Below, one piece after another: positions 1 through 7,596 of a stretch of DNA of 64,000 bases (its first letter is position 1; each line of letters starts with the position of its first letter). The notes below the pieces were generated by a model. That model was not told the origin of the DNA, ran no database searches, and saw nothing but the letters and a program-made list of their open reading frames with translations. Origin of the DNA: Nitrogeniibacter mangrovi (GTDB lineage Bacteria; Pseudomonadota; Gammaproteobacteria; Burkholderiales; Rhodocyclaceae); assembly GCF_010983895.1 (NCBI RefSeq), contig NZ_CP048836.1, positions 2,170,001 through 2,234,000 of the forward strand, read 5' to 3'. Both the position numbers and the translations under genes were made by a program.

Positions 1-133
1 TGAGCCAGTCCTGCAGGCCGGGGATGGCGAATCCGCTCGCGTAGCGATGAACCACCGCAAGGAAGGTGATGACCGTCGCCGCCCCGATCAGGAACGTGAT
101 GAGCCACTCCTCGAGGGCGTCAAGAAATTTCAT
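1..133 (-). CDS. dctQ: TRAP transporter small permease DctQ, 5' part only (partial)
   Basis: The first 44 codons read MKFLDALEEWLITFLIG..., followed by a hydrophobic stretch and VVHRYASGFAIPGLQDWL, the usual beginning of the first membrane helix and cytoplasmic loop of DctQ-type small TRAP subunits. The gene runs off the left edge of the window, so most of the four-helix protein is missing. It lies 63 bases downstream of dctP in the same direction, the standard dctP-dctQ order, and the large permease dctM would be expected just outside. In the complex DctQ pairs with DctM in the inner membrane to take substrate from DctP. The family call rests on the short N-terminus and the context. Confidence 0.8.
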   Translation of the reverse strand, partial: MKFLDALEEWLITFLIGAATVITFLAVVHRYASGFAIPGLQDWL

Positions 134-161
134 GATGGAACCTCTCAGGGAAATCGAGGGC

Positions 162-191
162 GCGGGCGGCCGCTGTGGCCGTCCCGCCCGC
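162..191 (-). terminator. Intercistronic hairpin between dctP and dctQ
   Basis: GCGGGCGGCC at 162-171 pairs with the interrupted complement at 177-191, giving a GC-only stem with a short loop and a bulge. There is no T-run after it, so it looks like an attenuating or mRNA-stabilising hairpin rather than a full terminator. Such a structure would fit the need for more periplasmic binding protein than membrane subunit, which is an inference. Confidence 0.4.
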
Positions 192-196
192 TAGCC

Positions 197-1189
197 TTAC
201 TCGGCGCCCGTTTCCTTGCGGATTGCGCTGACAAGATCCTTGCCGACGCGCGAGGCGAGTTCGTCCTGCACGGGGGCCATGGCCTCGACCCACTGCGCCT
301 TCTCCTGCGGCGTCGGGACGTGGATCTCCGTCTTGCCGGAAGCCTTGATCGCGGCCAACGCGGTGGCTTCGTCCTCTTCGGCGATCTTCTCGTTGAAGGC
401 AGTCGCTTCATCGACCGCTTTTTCGAGGCTTGCGCGGATGTCGGCCGGCAGCTTCTCCCAGAAAGGCTTGTTCACCACCACCACGTAGCCGCTGTAGGTG
501 TGGTGCGTGAGCGTTGCGTACTTCTGCACCTCGTACTGCTTCTGCGTGTAGAGGTTGGGCAGGTTGCCGTCCGTGCCGTCCACCACGCCGGTCTGCAAAG
601 CCTGATAGACCTCGGAGAACGCCATGCTCTGCGGCAGTGCGCCGATCGAGCGGATGATCGCCTGGTTCACCTTGGAGGAGTTGACGCGAATCTTCTGCCC
701 CTTGGCCTCGTCCGGCGTGCGAATCGGTTTGTTGGAGCTCAGCACGCGAAAACCCGCGTCCCAGAAAGCCAGACCGACCATGCCGCGCGGCTCGAGCTTC
801 TTCAGCAGCGATGCACCGATCGGTCCGTGGGTGATGCGATGCAGCGATTCGGTATCCGGGAAGATGTAGGGCATGTCGAAGACTTCAAATTCCTTCACGC
901 CGGCCGGACCGAATTTCCCGGCCACGGGCGCAAGCATCTGCACCGAACCCAGCTGCAGGGCTTCGAGCTCCTCCTTGTCCTTGTAAAGGATGCTGTTGGG
1001 GTAGATTTCTACCTTGACCTTGCCCTTGGTGAGCGCCTCGGCACGCTCCTTGAAGAATTCGGCTGCGCGGCCCTTCGGGGTATCGGCCGCCGCAACGTGC
1101 GAAAACTTGATGACGATTTCGTCTTGTGCCAGCGCGGCGCCGGAAGTGAGCATGGCGACTGCTGCGGTGATAGCAAAGATTCGCTTCAT
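197..1189 (-). CDS. dctP: TRAP transporter periplasmic substrate-binding protein DctP
   Basis: A 330-residue protein with a Sec signal peptide (MKRIFAITAAVAMLTSGAALAQ) followed by the DctP fold: IVIKFSHVAAADTPKGRAAEFF near the N-terminus, then PFGVSA-type spacing and the conserved FRVLSSNKPI / KGQKIRVNSSKV region where the substrate carboxylate-binding arginine normally lies (RVNSS). It captures a small carboxylate in the periplasm and hands it to DctQM. An upstream in-frame extension exists, but the start at 1189 has a good AGGAG site and gives the signal peptide. It follows the galD-like isomerase gene by 50 bases and precedes dctQ, so all three are probably one operon. The substrate is unknown; the isomerase neighbour suggests an unsaturated di- or tricarboxylate. 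Confidence 0.93.
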   Translation of the reverse strand: MKRIFAITAAVAMLTSGAALAQDEIVIKFSHVAAADTPKGRAAEFFKERAEALTKGKVKVEIYPNSILYKDKEELEALQLGSVQMLAPVAGKFGPAGVKEFEVFDMPYIFPDTESLHRITHGPIGASLLKKLEPRGMVGLAFWDAGFRVLSSNKPIRTPDEAKGQKIRVNSSKVNQAIIRSIGALPQSMAFSEVYQALQTGVVDGTDGNLPNLYTQKQYEVQKYATLTHHTYSGYVVVVNKPFWEKLPADIRASLEKAVDEATAFNEKIAEEDEATALAAIKASGKTEIHVPTPQEKAQWVEAMAPVQDELASRVGKDLVSAIRKETGAE

Positions 1190-1239
1190 GGTTTGTCTCC
1201 TGTTATCGGAATAGGTCTGACCAGAAACCTCGATCGCGC

Positions 1240-2355
1240 TTACGCTGCCGAGCTGACTTGGCCGGTTTGTGGAACATGGCGCCCGGGACGGGCGAATACG
1301 CAACCGGTCAGCAAGGGACGTGCACTCGTCACGACCCTTGCTGAGTCGAATACCGGTATTCCGTGGTCGTTGTGACCGCGAATCTCGAGGTGAATGGTCA
1401 TGGAACCGCTCGGGTGTTCGATGGCGATGCGGCCCAATTGCTGGGCGTCGAGTTCGACCAGATCTTCTGCCACCGAGCCCGTGACATGGCAGGCGGCGGC
1501 CAGTGCCACCGCGCCGGAGATGCCGAAGGTGGCATGGCACCATTTCGGCGAAAAGTAGCGCGCCGCGATATTGCCGCCCCTGCGTGGCGAGGCCACGATG
1601 GCGATCTTGGGCAGGGCAACGCTCTGGTGGTCCTCGAGTCCCATCCGCTTGGCGGCGTCCAGGCGGATCGCTTTGAGACGGTCCGAAAACACCGTGTCGG
1701 CGTCGAGTGCTTTTTTCGACTCGTGACCGGTCTTGCCGAGCGCTTCGGCCTTGACGAGAACCAGTGGAATCGCGCAGTCGATACAGGTCGCCTCGACGCC
1801 ACAGATGATGTCGCGGGCCCGACCCGTCGGCAGCAACATGCCAGTGCCGGTTCCGGCCGGTTCGAGAAAGCGCAGTTCGATCGGGGCGAAACTGCCGGGG
1901 ACACCGTCGAGTTGGAAGCTGCCTTCGTAGGTCACCTTGCCGCCGGGCGTGCGCACGGTCACTTCGGCAATCTTGCCGCTGTTCAGGTTGAGTACGCGGA
2001 CACGCGTGGTCGGCGACGAGGCGCGGACCAGGCCCGCCTCGATGGCAAAAGGTGCAACGCCTGCGAGCATGTTGCCGCTGTTGGGGCGTACGTCCACGAA
2101 ATTTCGCGCCACCGATACTTGCGCGAACAGGTGTTCGAGATCGGCGCCGGGTCGGCTCGAGGGTCCGACGATCACCACCTTGCTGCTTTGGCTGTCTCCG
2201 CCGCCCATGCCATCGATCTGCCTCAGGTCCGGAGAACCCATGGCTGCCAGCAACAAGCGATCACGCTCCGCCGTCGACGCTGGCAAGTCCTGAGCGAGGA
2301 AGAACAGGCCCTTTGACGAGCCGCCTCGCATCAGAACGCAGGGTATCCTTTCCAT
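1240..2355 (-). CDS. galD: PrpF-fold isomerase, probable 4-oxalomesaconate tautomerase
   Basis: A 371-residue PrpF/GalD-family protein, recognised from IPCVLMRGGSSKGLFF, GSPDLRQIDGMGGGDSQSSK, and the later ARPLLTGCVF-like tail. The family moves double bonds in unsaturated tricarboxylates: PrpF on 2-methylaconitate, GalD on 4-oxalomesaconate in gallate breakdown, others on aconitate. The N-terminal half resembles GalD most, so that name is given with reserve. The usual NCGN segment reads NSGN here (RPNSGNMLAG), replacing a conserved cysteine with serine. The gene leads an operon with dctP and dctQ and is divergent from a LysR regulator, so the isomerase probably acts on the acid the transporter imports, or on a product of it. 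No other gallate-pathway gene lies in the window. Confidence 0.7.
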   Translation of the reverse strand: MERIPCVLMRGGSSKGLFFLAQDLPASTAERDRLLLAAMGSPDLRQIDGMGGGDSQSSKVVIVGPSSRPGADLEHLFAQVSVARNFVDVRPNSGNMLAGVAPFAIEAGLVRASSPTTRVRVLNLNSGKIAEVTVRTPGGKVTYEGSFQLDGVPGSFAPIELRFLEPAGTGTGMLLPTGRARDIICGVEATCIDCAIPLVLVKAEALGKTGHESKKALDADTVFSDRLKAIRLDAAKRMGLEDHQSVALPKIAIVASPRRGGNIAARYFSPKWCHATFGISGAVALAAACHVTGSVAEDLVELDAQQLGRIAIEHPSGSMTIHLEIRGHNDHGIPVFDSARVVTSARPLLTGCVFARPGRHVPQTGQVSSAA

Positions 2356-2440
2356 CCGGTTTGTCTCCTTCCTACTGCTTTGTTTGATTGCATGTTAGAG
2401 GGGAGCAGAGACTGAAGGAAATGCAATAAATGGTGGTATT

Positions 2441-2466
2441 GATTCTATACTTGCATAAGTTGAATC
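2441..2466. promoter_or_regulatory. Probable LysR operator between galD and the LysR gene
   Basis: The 126-base divergent gap holds nested inverted repeats: outer GATTC/GAATC (2441-2445 and 2462-2466) and inner ACTT-GCAT-AAGT (2449-2460). The inner arms contain a T-N11-A type arrangement expected of LysR sites, and the position 16 bases from the regulator start suits autoregulation with activation of galD-dctPQ. Confidence 0.5.
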
Positions 2467-2481
2467 TATTGAGGTGTCGCC

Positions 2482-3372
2482 ATGAAGATCGACTTTGACG
2501 GGATCCAGGCTTTTGTCGTGATCGCCGAGTTGGGTGGTTTCAGCAAAGCGGCCGAACAGCTCCATGTGACGCAGACGGCACTGACCCGGCGGCTACAGAA
2601 GCTCGAGGCCTATCTTGGCTTGCGACTACTGGACAGGACGACGCGCTACGTCGAACTGACGGTTGTTGGCCGCGAGTTTCTCCCGCAGGCGCAAGCCATC
2701 GTTGGCGATGTGACCCGGGCCGTCAATCAACTCAAGGACGTGTCGAGCCGTCGGCGTGGCAACTTCACGTTGGCGTGCATTCCCACCATGGCTTCCCAGA
2801 TGCTGCCCAACGCCATGCGGCGCTATGCAAAGACGCATCCAGGAAACCGCATCCGGATCATCGATGCCAGCGGATTCGAGGTCAGAGACGCGGTGCTACA
2901 CGGCCATGCCGAACTCGGCATCGGGCTGCCGACCGAGCGTCACGTCGAACTGGAGGAGACGCTCTTGTTCGAAGAGCCGTACATGTTCTTTTGCCGGGAA
3001 GAGCATCCCCTGAGTGGCAAGAAGCAGATCGTCTGGTCCGACCTTCACGAAGCCGAGCTCATCGCGATCAGCACCATGAGTGCGAATCGCGTCTTTCTTG
3101 ATTACCAGTTGGCCAAACGCGGCATCAAGCTGTCCGGTACCTATGAGGTACGCCACCTTTCAACCGCCATCGGTCTCGTCGCAGCGGGCGTTGGTGCCGC
3201 GATCTTGCCCAATTCGACCCTGGAAGAAGGAGCCCGACCCGGAATTTGCCGCATCCCGCTGACCAGCCCGACAGTGAAGCGCAAGATTGTGATTCTGCGT
3301 AAACGCAACAGCACTCTTTCTCCTGCCGCCCGAGCATTTTTCGACATGGTGTCGGATCAGGCCAATACATGA
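2482..3372 (+). CDS. LysR-family regulator of the galD-TRAP operon
   Basis: A 296-residue LysR-type regulator. The N-terminal winged helix-turn-helix is clear (FVVIAELGGFSKAAEQLHVTQTALTRRLQKLEAYLG, residues about 10-45), followed by a two-lobed effector domain (NFTLACIPTMASQMLPNAM onward) of normal length. It is transcribed away from the isomerase gene with the operator-like repeat in between, so it most likely senses the transported acid or a pathway intermediate and activates galD-dctPQ. The effector cannot be told from the sequence. The ATG at 2482 is preceded by GAGGTG and is the natural start. The 183 bases after it, up to fdsD, hold no gene that I can support. Confidence 0.9.
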   Translation: MKIDFDGIQAFVVIAELGGFSKAAEQLHVTQTALTRRLQKLEAYLGLRLLDRTTRYVELTVVGREFLPQAQAIVGDVTRAVNQLKDVSSRRRGNFTLACIPTMASQMLPNAMRRYAKTHPGNRIRIIDASGFEVRDAVLHGHAELGIGLPTERHVELEETLLFEEPYMFFCREEHPLSGKKQIVWSDLHEAELIAISTMSANRVFLDYQLAKRGIKLSGTYEVRHLSTAIGLVAAGVGAAILPNSTLEEGARPGICRIPLTSPTVKRKIVILRKRNSTLSPAARAFFDMVSDQANT

Positions 3373-3555
3373 CTGCCGTCACCGTATCTGTCCCGTTTCG
3401 CCTCGATGCCGTCGAGCCTTCAAAGTCCGCAATAGTAGTAGGGTGGAATCGGTGGAGCCTTTCGTACATCGTAGTTTACATAATACAAATTATCGCTGTT
3501 TTATGCGGCAACAGCCGGGGCGGACTTCCGATCCAAGCCGAGGCCATCAGCGCGG

Positions 3556-3798
3556 TCATGATGCCCCGGCGCCGATCTGATCCGATATCGAGGCGCGCAC
3601 CGCTTCGGCGACCAGCGGTTCGAGGCCACTTTGCTCACCGGTCGATGCCAGGTGTTCGGCAAGCGCCTTGCGCATCGCAGGCGCCCAGAATTTTTTCAGA
3701 TGCTCGCCGATAGAACGGCGCGCTTCGTCGTGATCCGGATACGACGCGAAGAACTGGCCGATCTGATTCGCCATTTTCACCAGGTGTTGAATATCCAT
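3556..3798 (-). CDS. fdsD: NAD-dependent formate dehydrogenase delta subunit FdsD
   Basis: A small 80-residue protein (MDIQHLVKMANQIGQFFASYPDHDEA...HLKKFWAPAMRKALAEHL) that matches the FdsD family: MANQIG near the start, the YPDHDEA segment and HL-KFW-P-MR. FdsD is a small accessory subunit of the soluble formate dehydrogenase, needed for assembly or activity. The ATG at 3798 is chosen; a TTG five codons upstream overlaps the fdhD stop codon and is possible. It is the last gene of the fdsG-fdsB-fdsA-fdhD-fdsD operon, giving the same order as the fdsGBACD operon of Cupriavidus. Confidence 0.92.
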   Translation of the reverse strand: MDIQHLVKMANQIGQFFASYPDHDEARRSIGEHLKKFWAPAMRKALAEHLASTGEQSGLEPLVAEAVRASISDQIGAGAS

Positions 3799-3809
3799 GT
3801 CGCGCGCTC

Positions 3810-4673
3810 TCAATCGTTGATCAGCCCGTCGGGCCGGCTGTAACAGGTCAATCGTTCCCGGCGCAGATGCGCCACCAGGGTCACGCCGGCCTCTTCGGCA
3901 TAGCGTGTCGCCATCGCCGTCGGCGCCGAGATGGCGGCCAGCAGGCCGATGCCGGCGCGGGCCACCTTCTGCACCATCTCGACGCTCGCCCGGCTGGTGA
4001 CGAGGACGAAGCCGTCGGCGAGATCGGGTGCAGGCCCCTGGGCGGAGGCCATCGCGCCGATGAGCTTGTCCAGCGCATTGTGCCGGCCCACGTCCTCGCG
4101 GACCAGGACGATGTCACCGTCGCGCGATGCCCAGGCCGCGGCGTGGGCGGCGCCAGTGACCCGGTGCAGCTTCTGGTGCGCATTGAGCTTCTTCAGCGCG
4201 CGCCGGATGGCGCTCACGGTCAGCGGCGGGCGCGCCGGGACCGGCTCCGGCGACGGCATGGCGGCCTGGAGGCTCTCGATGCCGCACAGCCCGCAGCCCG
4301 TACGCCCGGCCAGCTGGCGCCGCCGTGCCTTGAGATGCTGGAGGCGTTCGCCGGCGATTTCCATGCGCAGTTCGACGCCCTGCTCGACCGCCACCGCCTC
4401 GCAGTCGAAGATCTCGTCCGCCGAGGCGACGATGCCTTCGGACAGGCTGAAGCCGTGGCCGAAATCCTCGAGATCCGACGGCGTCGCCAGCATCACCGCG
4501 TGCGAGATGCCGTTATAGACGAGCGCCACCGGGATCTCTTCGATCAGGCATTCGACGCTGGCCACGGAGGTGCCAGCGGTGTCGACCCGCGCCCGTTGCA
4601 GGCGCCGGTCGGGCCAGTCGGGCACGGCGTCGTCCGCCAGCGCCGCATCGGGTTTGATCTCGTCCGGGCGCAC
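3810..4673 (-). CDS. fdhD: Formate dehydrogenase sulfurtransferase FdhD (FdsC)
   Basis: A 287-residue FdhD-family protein. It carries the paired cysteines in RTGCGLCGIESL (about residues 149-152) that pass sulfur from a cysteine desulfurase to the molybdenum cofactor, plus the family signatures DLEDFGHGFSLSEGI, REDVGRHNALDK and SRASVEMVQKVARAGI. Sulfuration of the Mo centre is required for FdsA activity. The start is GTG, two bases after the fdsA stop, implying translational coupling. In the fds operon of Cupriavidus this gene is called fdsC. The stop codon lies against the fdsD start region. Confidence 0.96.
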   Translation of the reverse strand: MRPDEIKPDAALADDAVPDWPDRRLQRARVDTAGTSVASVECLIEEIPVALVYNGISHAVMLATPSDLEDFGHGFSLSEGIVASADEIFDCEAVAVEQGVELRMEIAGERLQHLKARRRQLAGRTGCGLCGIESLQAAMPSPEPVPARPPLTVSAIRRALKKLNAHQKLHRVTGAAHAAAWASRDGDIVLVREDVGRHNALDKLIGAMASAQGPAPDLADGFVLVTSRASVEMVQKVARAGIGLLAAISAPTAMATRYAEEAGVTLVAHLRRERLTCYSRPDGLIND

Positions 4674-4675
4674 CG

Positions 4676-7537
4676 TTACGCCTCCTCGGTGTGCGCGGCG
4701 GCCAGCAGCACCCGCTGGCGGTCACGGTTCTTGTAGAAACGTTGCTGCCAGGCGGAGGGCTGATCGACCCGGGTCACCTGCACCGCGGTCACCTTGTACT
4801 CGGGGCAGTTGGTGGCCCAGTCGGAATTGTCGGTGGTGATGACGTTGGCACCGGATTCCGGGTGGTGGAAGGTGGTGTAGATCACGCCGGGCTGGACCCG
4901 GGTGGTCACCGTGGCGCGCAGCACCGTCTCCCCTGCCCGGCTCGCGACACCGACCCAGTCGCCTTCGCGAATGCCGCGGTCCTCGGCGTCCTGCGGATGG
5001 ATCTCGAGTCGGTCCTCGCCATGCCAGGCGGTGTTTTCCGTGCGCCGCGTCTGTGCCCCGACGTTGTACTGGGTGAGAATGCGTCCGGTGGTGAGCAGCA
5101 GCGGATAGCGCTTGTTGGCGCGCTCGTCGGTAGCGACATAGCGGGTGAGCATGAAGCGCCCCTTGCCACGCACGAACTCGCCCTCGTGCATGAACGGCGT
5201 CCCGCTCGGATGCGCCTCGTTGCACGGCCACTGGATGCTGCCCAGGGCATCGAGACGGGCGTAATTGACGCCCGTGAAGGTCGGTGTCAGGCGCGCGATC
5301 TCGTCCATGATTTCGGACGGATGCGCGTACGGCATGGGATAGCCGAGCGCATCGGCCAGGGCCACCGTCACCTCCCAGTCTTCCTTGCCGGCCAGCGGCG
5401 GAATCACCTTGCGCACCCGCGAGATGCGCCGCTCGGCGTTGGTGAAGGTGCCGTTCTTCTCGAGGAAGCTCGAACCGGGCAGGAACACATGGGCGAACTT
5501 GGCCGTCTCGTTGAGGAACAGGTCCTGCACCACGACACATTCCATCGCGCGCAGCGCCGACTCCACGTGCTGGGTGTTGGGGTCGGACTGGGCGATGTCC
5601 TCGCCTTCACAGTACAGGCCCTTGAAGCTGCCATCGAGCGCAGCCTCGAACATGTTCGGGATGCGCAGCCCCGGCTCCTGGTCGATGGGCACGCCCCAGG
5701 CGGCCTCGAACAGGGCGCGTGTCGCCTCGTCGGACACATGCCGATAGCCGGGCAGCTCATGGGGGAAGGAGCCCATGTCGCAGGAGCCCTGCACGTTGTT
5801 CTGGCCGCGCAAGGGATTGACGCCCACGCCCGAGCGACCGATGTTGCCGGTGGCCATGGCCAGGTTGGCGATGGCCATGACCATGGTCGAGCCCTGGCTG
5901 TGTTCCGTGACACCGAGCCCGTAGTAGATGGCGGCGTTGCCCGCCTGGGCATAAAGCCTCGCGGCACCGCGCAGATCCTCGGCGGCGACGCCGGACAGCT
6001 CGGCCACCGCCTCGGGGGAATTTTCCTCGAGTGCGATGAAGTCGCACCACTGCGCGAAGGCGGGCGATTCGCAGCGGGCCTGGACGAAGGCCTCGTCCAC
6101 CAGGCCTTCGGTGACGATCACGTGCGCCAGCGCGTTGGCCACGGCCACGTTGGTACCGGGGCGCAGCTTCAGATGGTAGCTGGCCTCGAAATGCGGCCCG
6201 CTGATCAGGTCGATGCGGCGCGGGTCCACCACGATCAGGCGCGCGCCCTGGCGCAGACGGCGCTTGAGCTGGGCGGCGAACACCGGGTGGCCGTCGGTGG
6301 GGTTGGCGCCGATCACCATGACCACGTCGGCGTCCATGACCGAATCGAAGGTCTGGGTGCCGGCCGATTCGCCCAGGGTCTGCTTGAGGCCGTAGCCGGT
6401 GGGCGAGTGGCACACGCGGGCGCAGGTGTCGACGTTGTTGTTGCCGAACGCGGTGCGCACCAGCTTCTGGACCAGGTAGGTCTCCTCGTTGGTACACCGC
6501 GACGAGGTGATGCCCCCCACGGCGCCACGGCCGTACTTCTCCTGGAGGCGCTTGAACTCGGAGGCGGCGTAGTGGATCGCCTCGTCCCAGCTCACCTTCT
6601 GCCAGGGCGCGTCGATGCTCTTGCGGATCATCGGGGTGGTGATGCGGTCCGGGTGGGTGGCGTAACCGAAGGCGAAGCGGCCCTTGACGCAGGAGTGGCC
6701 ATGATTGGCCTTGCCGTCCTTGTTCGGCACCATGCGCACCACCTCGTTGCCCTTGACCTCGGCCTTGAAGCTGCAGCCCACGCCGCAATAGGCACACACC
6801 GTGGTCACGCTGCGCTCCGCCTGGCCCTTGTCGATCACCGATTTTTCCATCAGCGTCGCGGTCGGGCAGGCCTGCACGCAGGCGCCGCAGGAGACGCATT
6901 CGGAATCGAAGAAGTCCTCGCTCTCCCCCGCCGCCACGCGCGAATCGAAGCCGCGCCCGGAGATGGTCAGGGCGAAGGTGCCCTGCGTCTCCTCGCAGGC
7001 GCGCACGCAGCGGTTGCACACGATGCACTTGGACGCGTCGTAGGCGAAGTAGGGATTCGAGGTGTCCACCGGCGCGGCGCTCGCGGCGTCGAAGTGATTT
7101 TCACCACTCATGCCGTAGCGCACCTCGCGCAGGCCCACCACCCCGGCCATGTCCTGCAGTTCGCAATTGCCGTTGGCCGAACAGGTCAGGCAGTCGAGGG
7201 GGTGGTCGGAGATGTACAGCTCCATCACCCCACGGCGCAGTTCGGCGAGCGCAGGGCTTTCGGTGCGCACCTGCATGCCCTCCTCCACCGGCGTGGTGCA
7301 CGAGGCGGGGTAGCCGCGCCGCCCCTCGATCTCGACCAGGCACAGGCGGCAGGAACCGAAGGGTTCGAGGCTGTCGGTGGCGCACAGCTTCGGGATATTG
7401 GACTCCACCAGCGCCGCCGCACGCATCACCGAGGTGCCAGCGGGCACGGTCACGGCGTGCCCGTCGATGGACAGGCTCACCGACTGCGGGGAGGTCCGCT
7501 CGGGGGTGCCGAAATCAGGATCTCTCGGAAGTGACAT
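4676..7537 (-). CDS. fdsA: NAD-dependent formate dehydrogenase alpha (catalytic) subunit FdsA
   Basis: A 953-residue molybdenum enzyme oxidising formate to CO2. Order of parts: N-terminal [2Fe-2S] ferredoxin domain (Cys52, 63, 66, 80), the His-Cys [4Fe-4S] segment (HPLDCLTCSANGNCELQ), two ferredoxin-type [4Fe-4S] motifs (CIVCNRCVRACEE and CVSCGACVQACPT), then the formate dehydrogenase core beginning with CAYCGVGCSF...CVKGRF and a C-terminal molybdopterin-binding domain. The Mo ligand is an ordinary cysteine, Cys376 in ARVCHSPT, not selenocysteine; His377 and a downstream arginine are as expected. It works in the cytoplasm with FdsB and FdsG, which pass the electrons to NAD+. Length matches Cupriavidus FdsA closely. 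A 947-codon open frame on the other strand is only a shadow. Confidence 0.98.
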   Translation of the reverse strand: MSLPRDPDFGTPERTSPQSVSLSIDGHAVTVPAGTSVMRAAALVESNIPKLCATDSLEPFGSCRLCLVEIEGRRGYPASCTTPVEEGMQVRTESPALAELRRGVMELYISDHPLDCLTCSANGNCELQDMAGVVGLREVRYGMSGENHFDAASAAPVDTSNPYFAYDASKCIVCNRCVRACEETQGTFALTISGRGFDSRVAAGESEDFFDSECVSCGACVQACPTATLMEKSVIDKGQAERSVTTVCAYCGVGCSFKAEVKGNEVVRMVPNKDGKANHGHSCVKGRFAFGYATHPDRITTPMIRKSIDAPWQKVSWDEAIHYAASEFKRLQEKYGRGAVGGITSSRCTNEETYLVQKLVRTAFGNNNVDTCARVCHSPTGYGLKQTLGESAGTQTFDSVMDADVVMVIGANPTDGHPVFAAQLKRRLRQGARLIVVDPRRIDLISGPHFEASYHLKLRPGTNVAVANALAHVIVTEGLVDEAFVQARCESPAFAQWCDFIALEENSPEAVAELSGVAAEDLRGAARLYAQAGNAAIYYGLGVTEHSQGSTMVMAIANLAMATGNIGRSGVGVNPLRGQNNVQGSCDMGSFPHELPGYRHVSDEATRALFEAAWGVPIDQEPGLRIPNMFEAALDGSFKGLYCEGEDIAQSDPNTQHVESALRAMECVVVQDLFLNETAKFAHVFLPGSSFLEKNGTFTNAERRISRVRKVIPPLAGKEDWEVTVALADALGYPMPYAHPSEIMDEIARLTPTFTGVNYARLDALGSIQWPCNEAHPSGTPFMHEGEFVRGKGRFMLTRYVATDERANKRYPLLLTTGRILTQYNVGAQTRRTENTAWHGEDRLEIHPQDAEDRGIREGDWVGVASRAGETVLRATVTTRVQPGVIYTTFHHPESGANVITTDNSDWATNCPEYKVTAVQVTRVDQPSAWQQRFYKNRDRQRVLLAAAHTEEA

Positions 7538-7596
7538 GTATGTCTCCTGCGGGCCGCGTCATGCAGTGCGCGGCCGACGGTTCATGGGCGCGGCGA

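Noticed and set aside
3369-3713. Short plus-strand open frame over the lysR-fdsD gap
   Set aside because: It overlaps fdsD on the other strand and has no ribosome-binding site; its translation is not family-like.
4691-7534. Long open frame of 947 codons on the plus strand
   Set aside because: It is the shadow of fdsA in a high-GC gene; the translation has no family features and the opposite strand encodes a complete enzyme.
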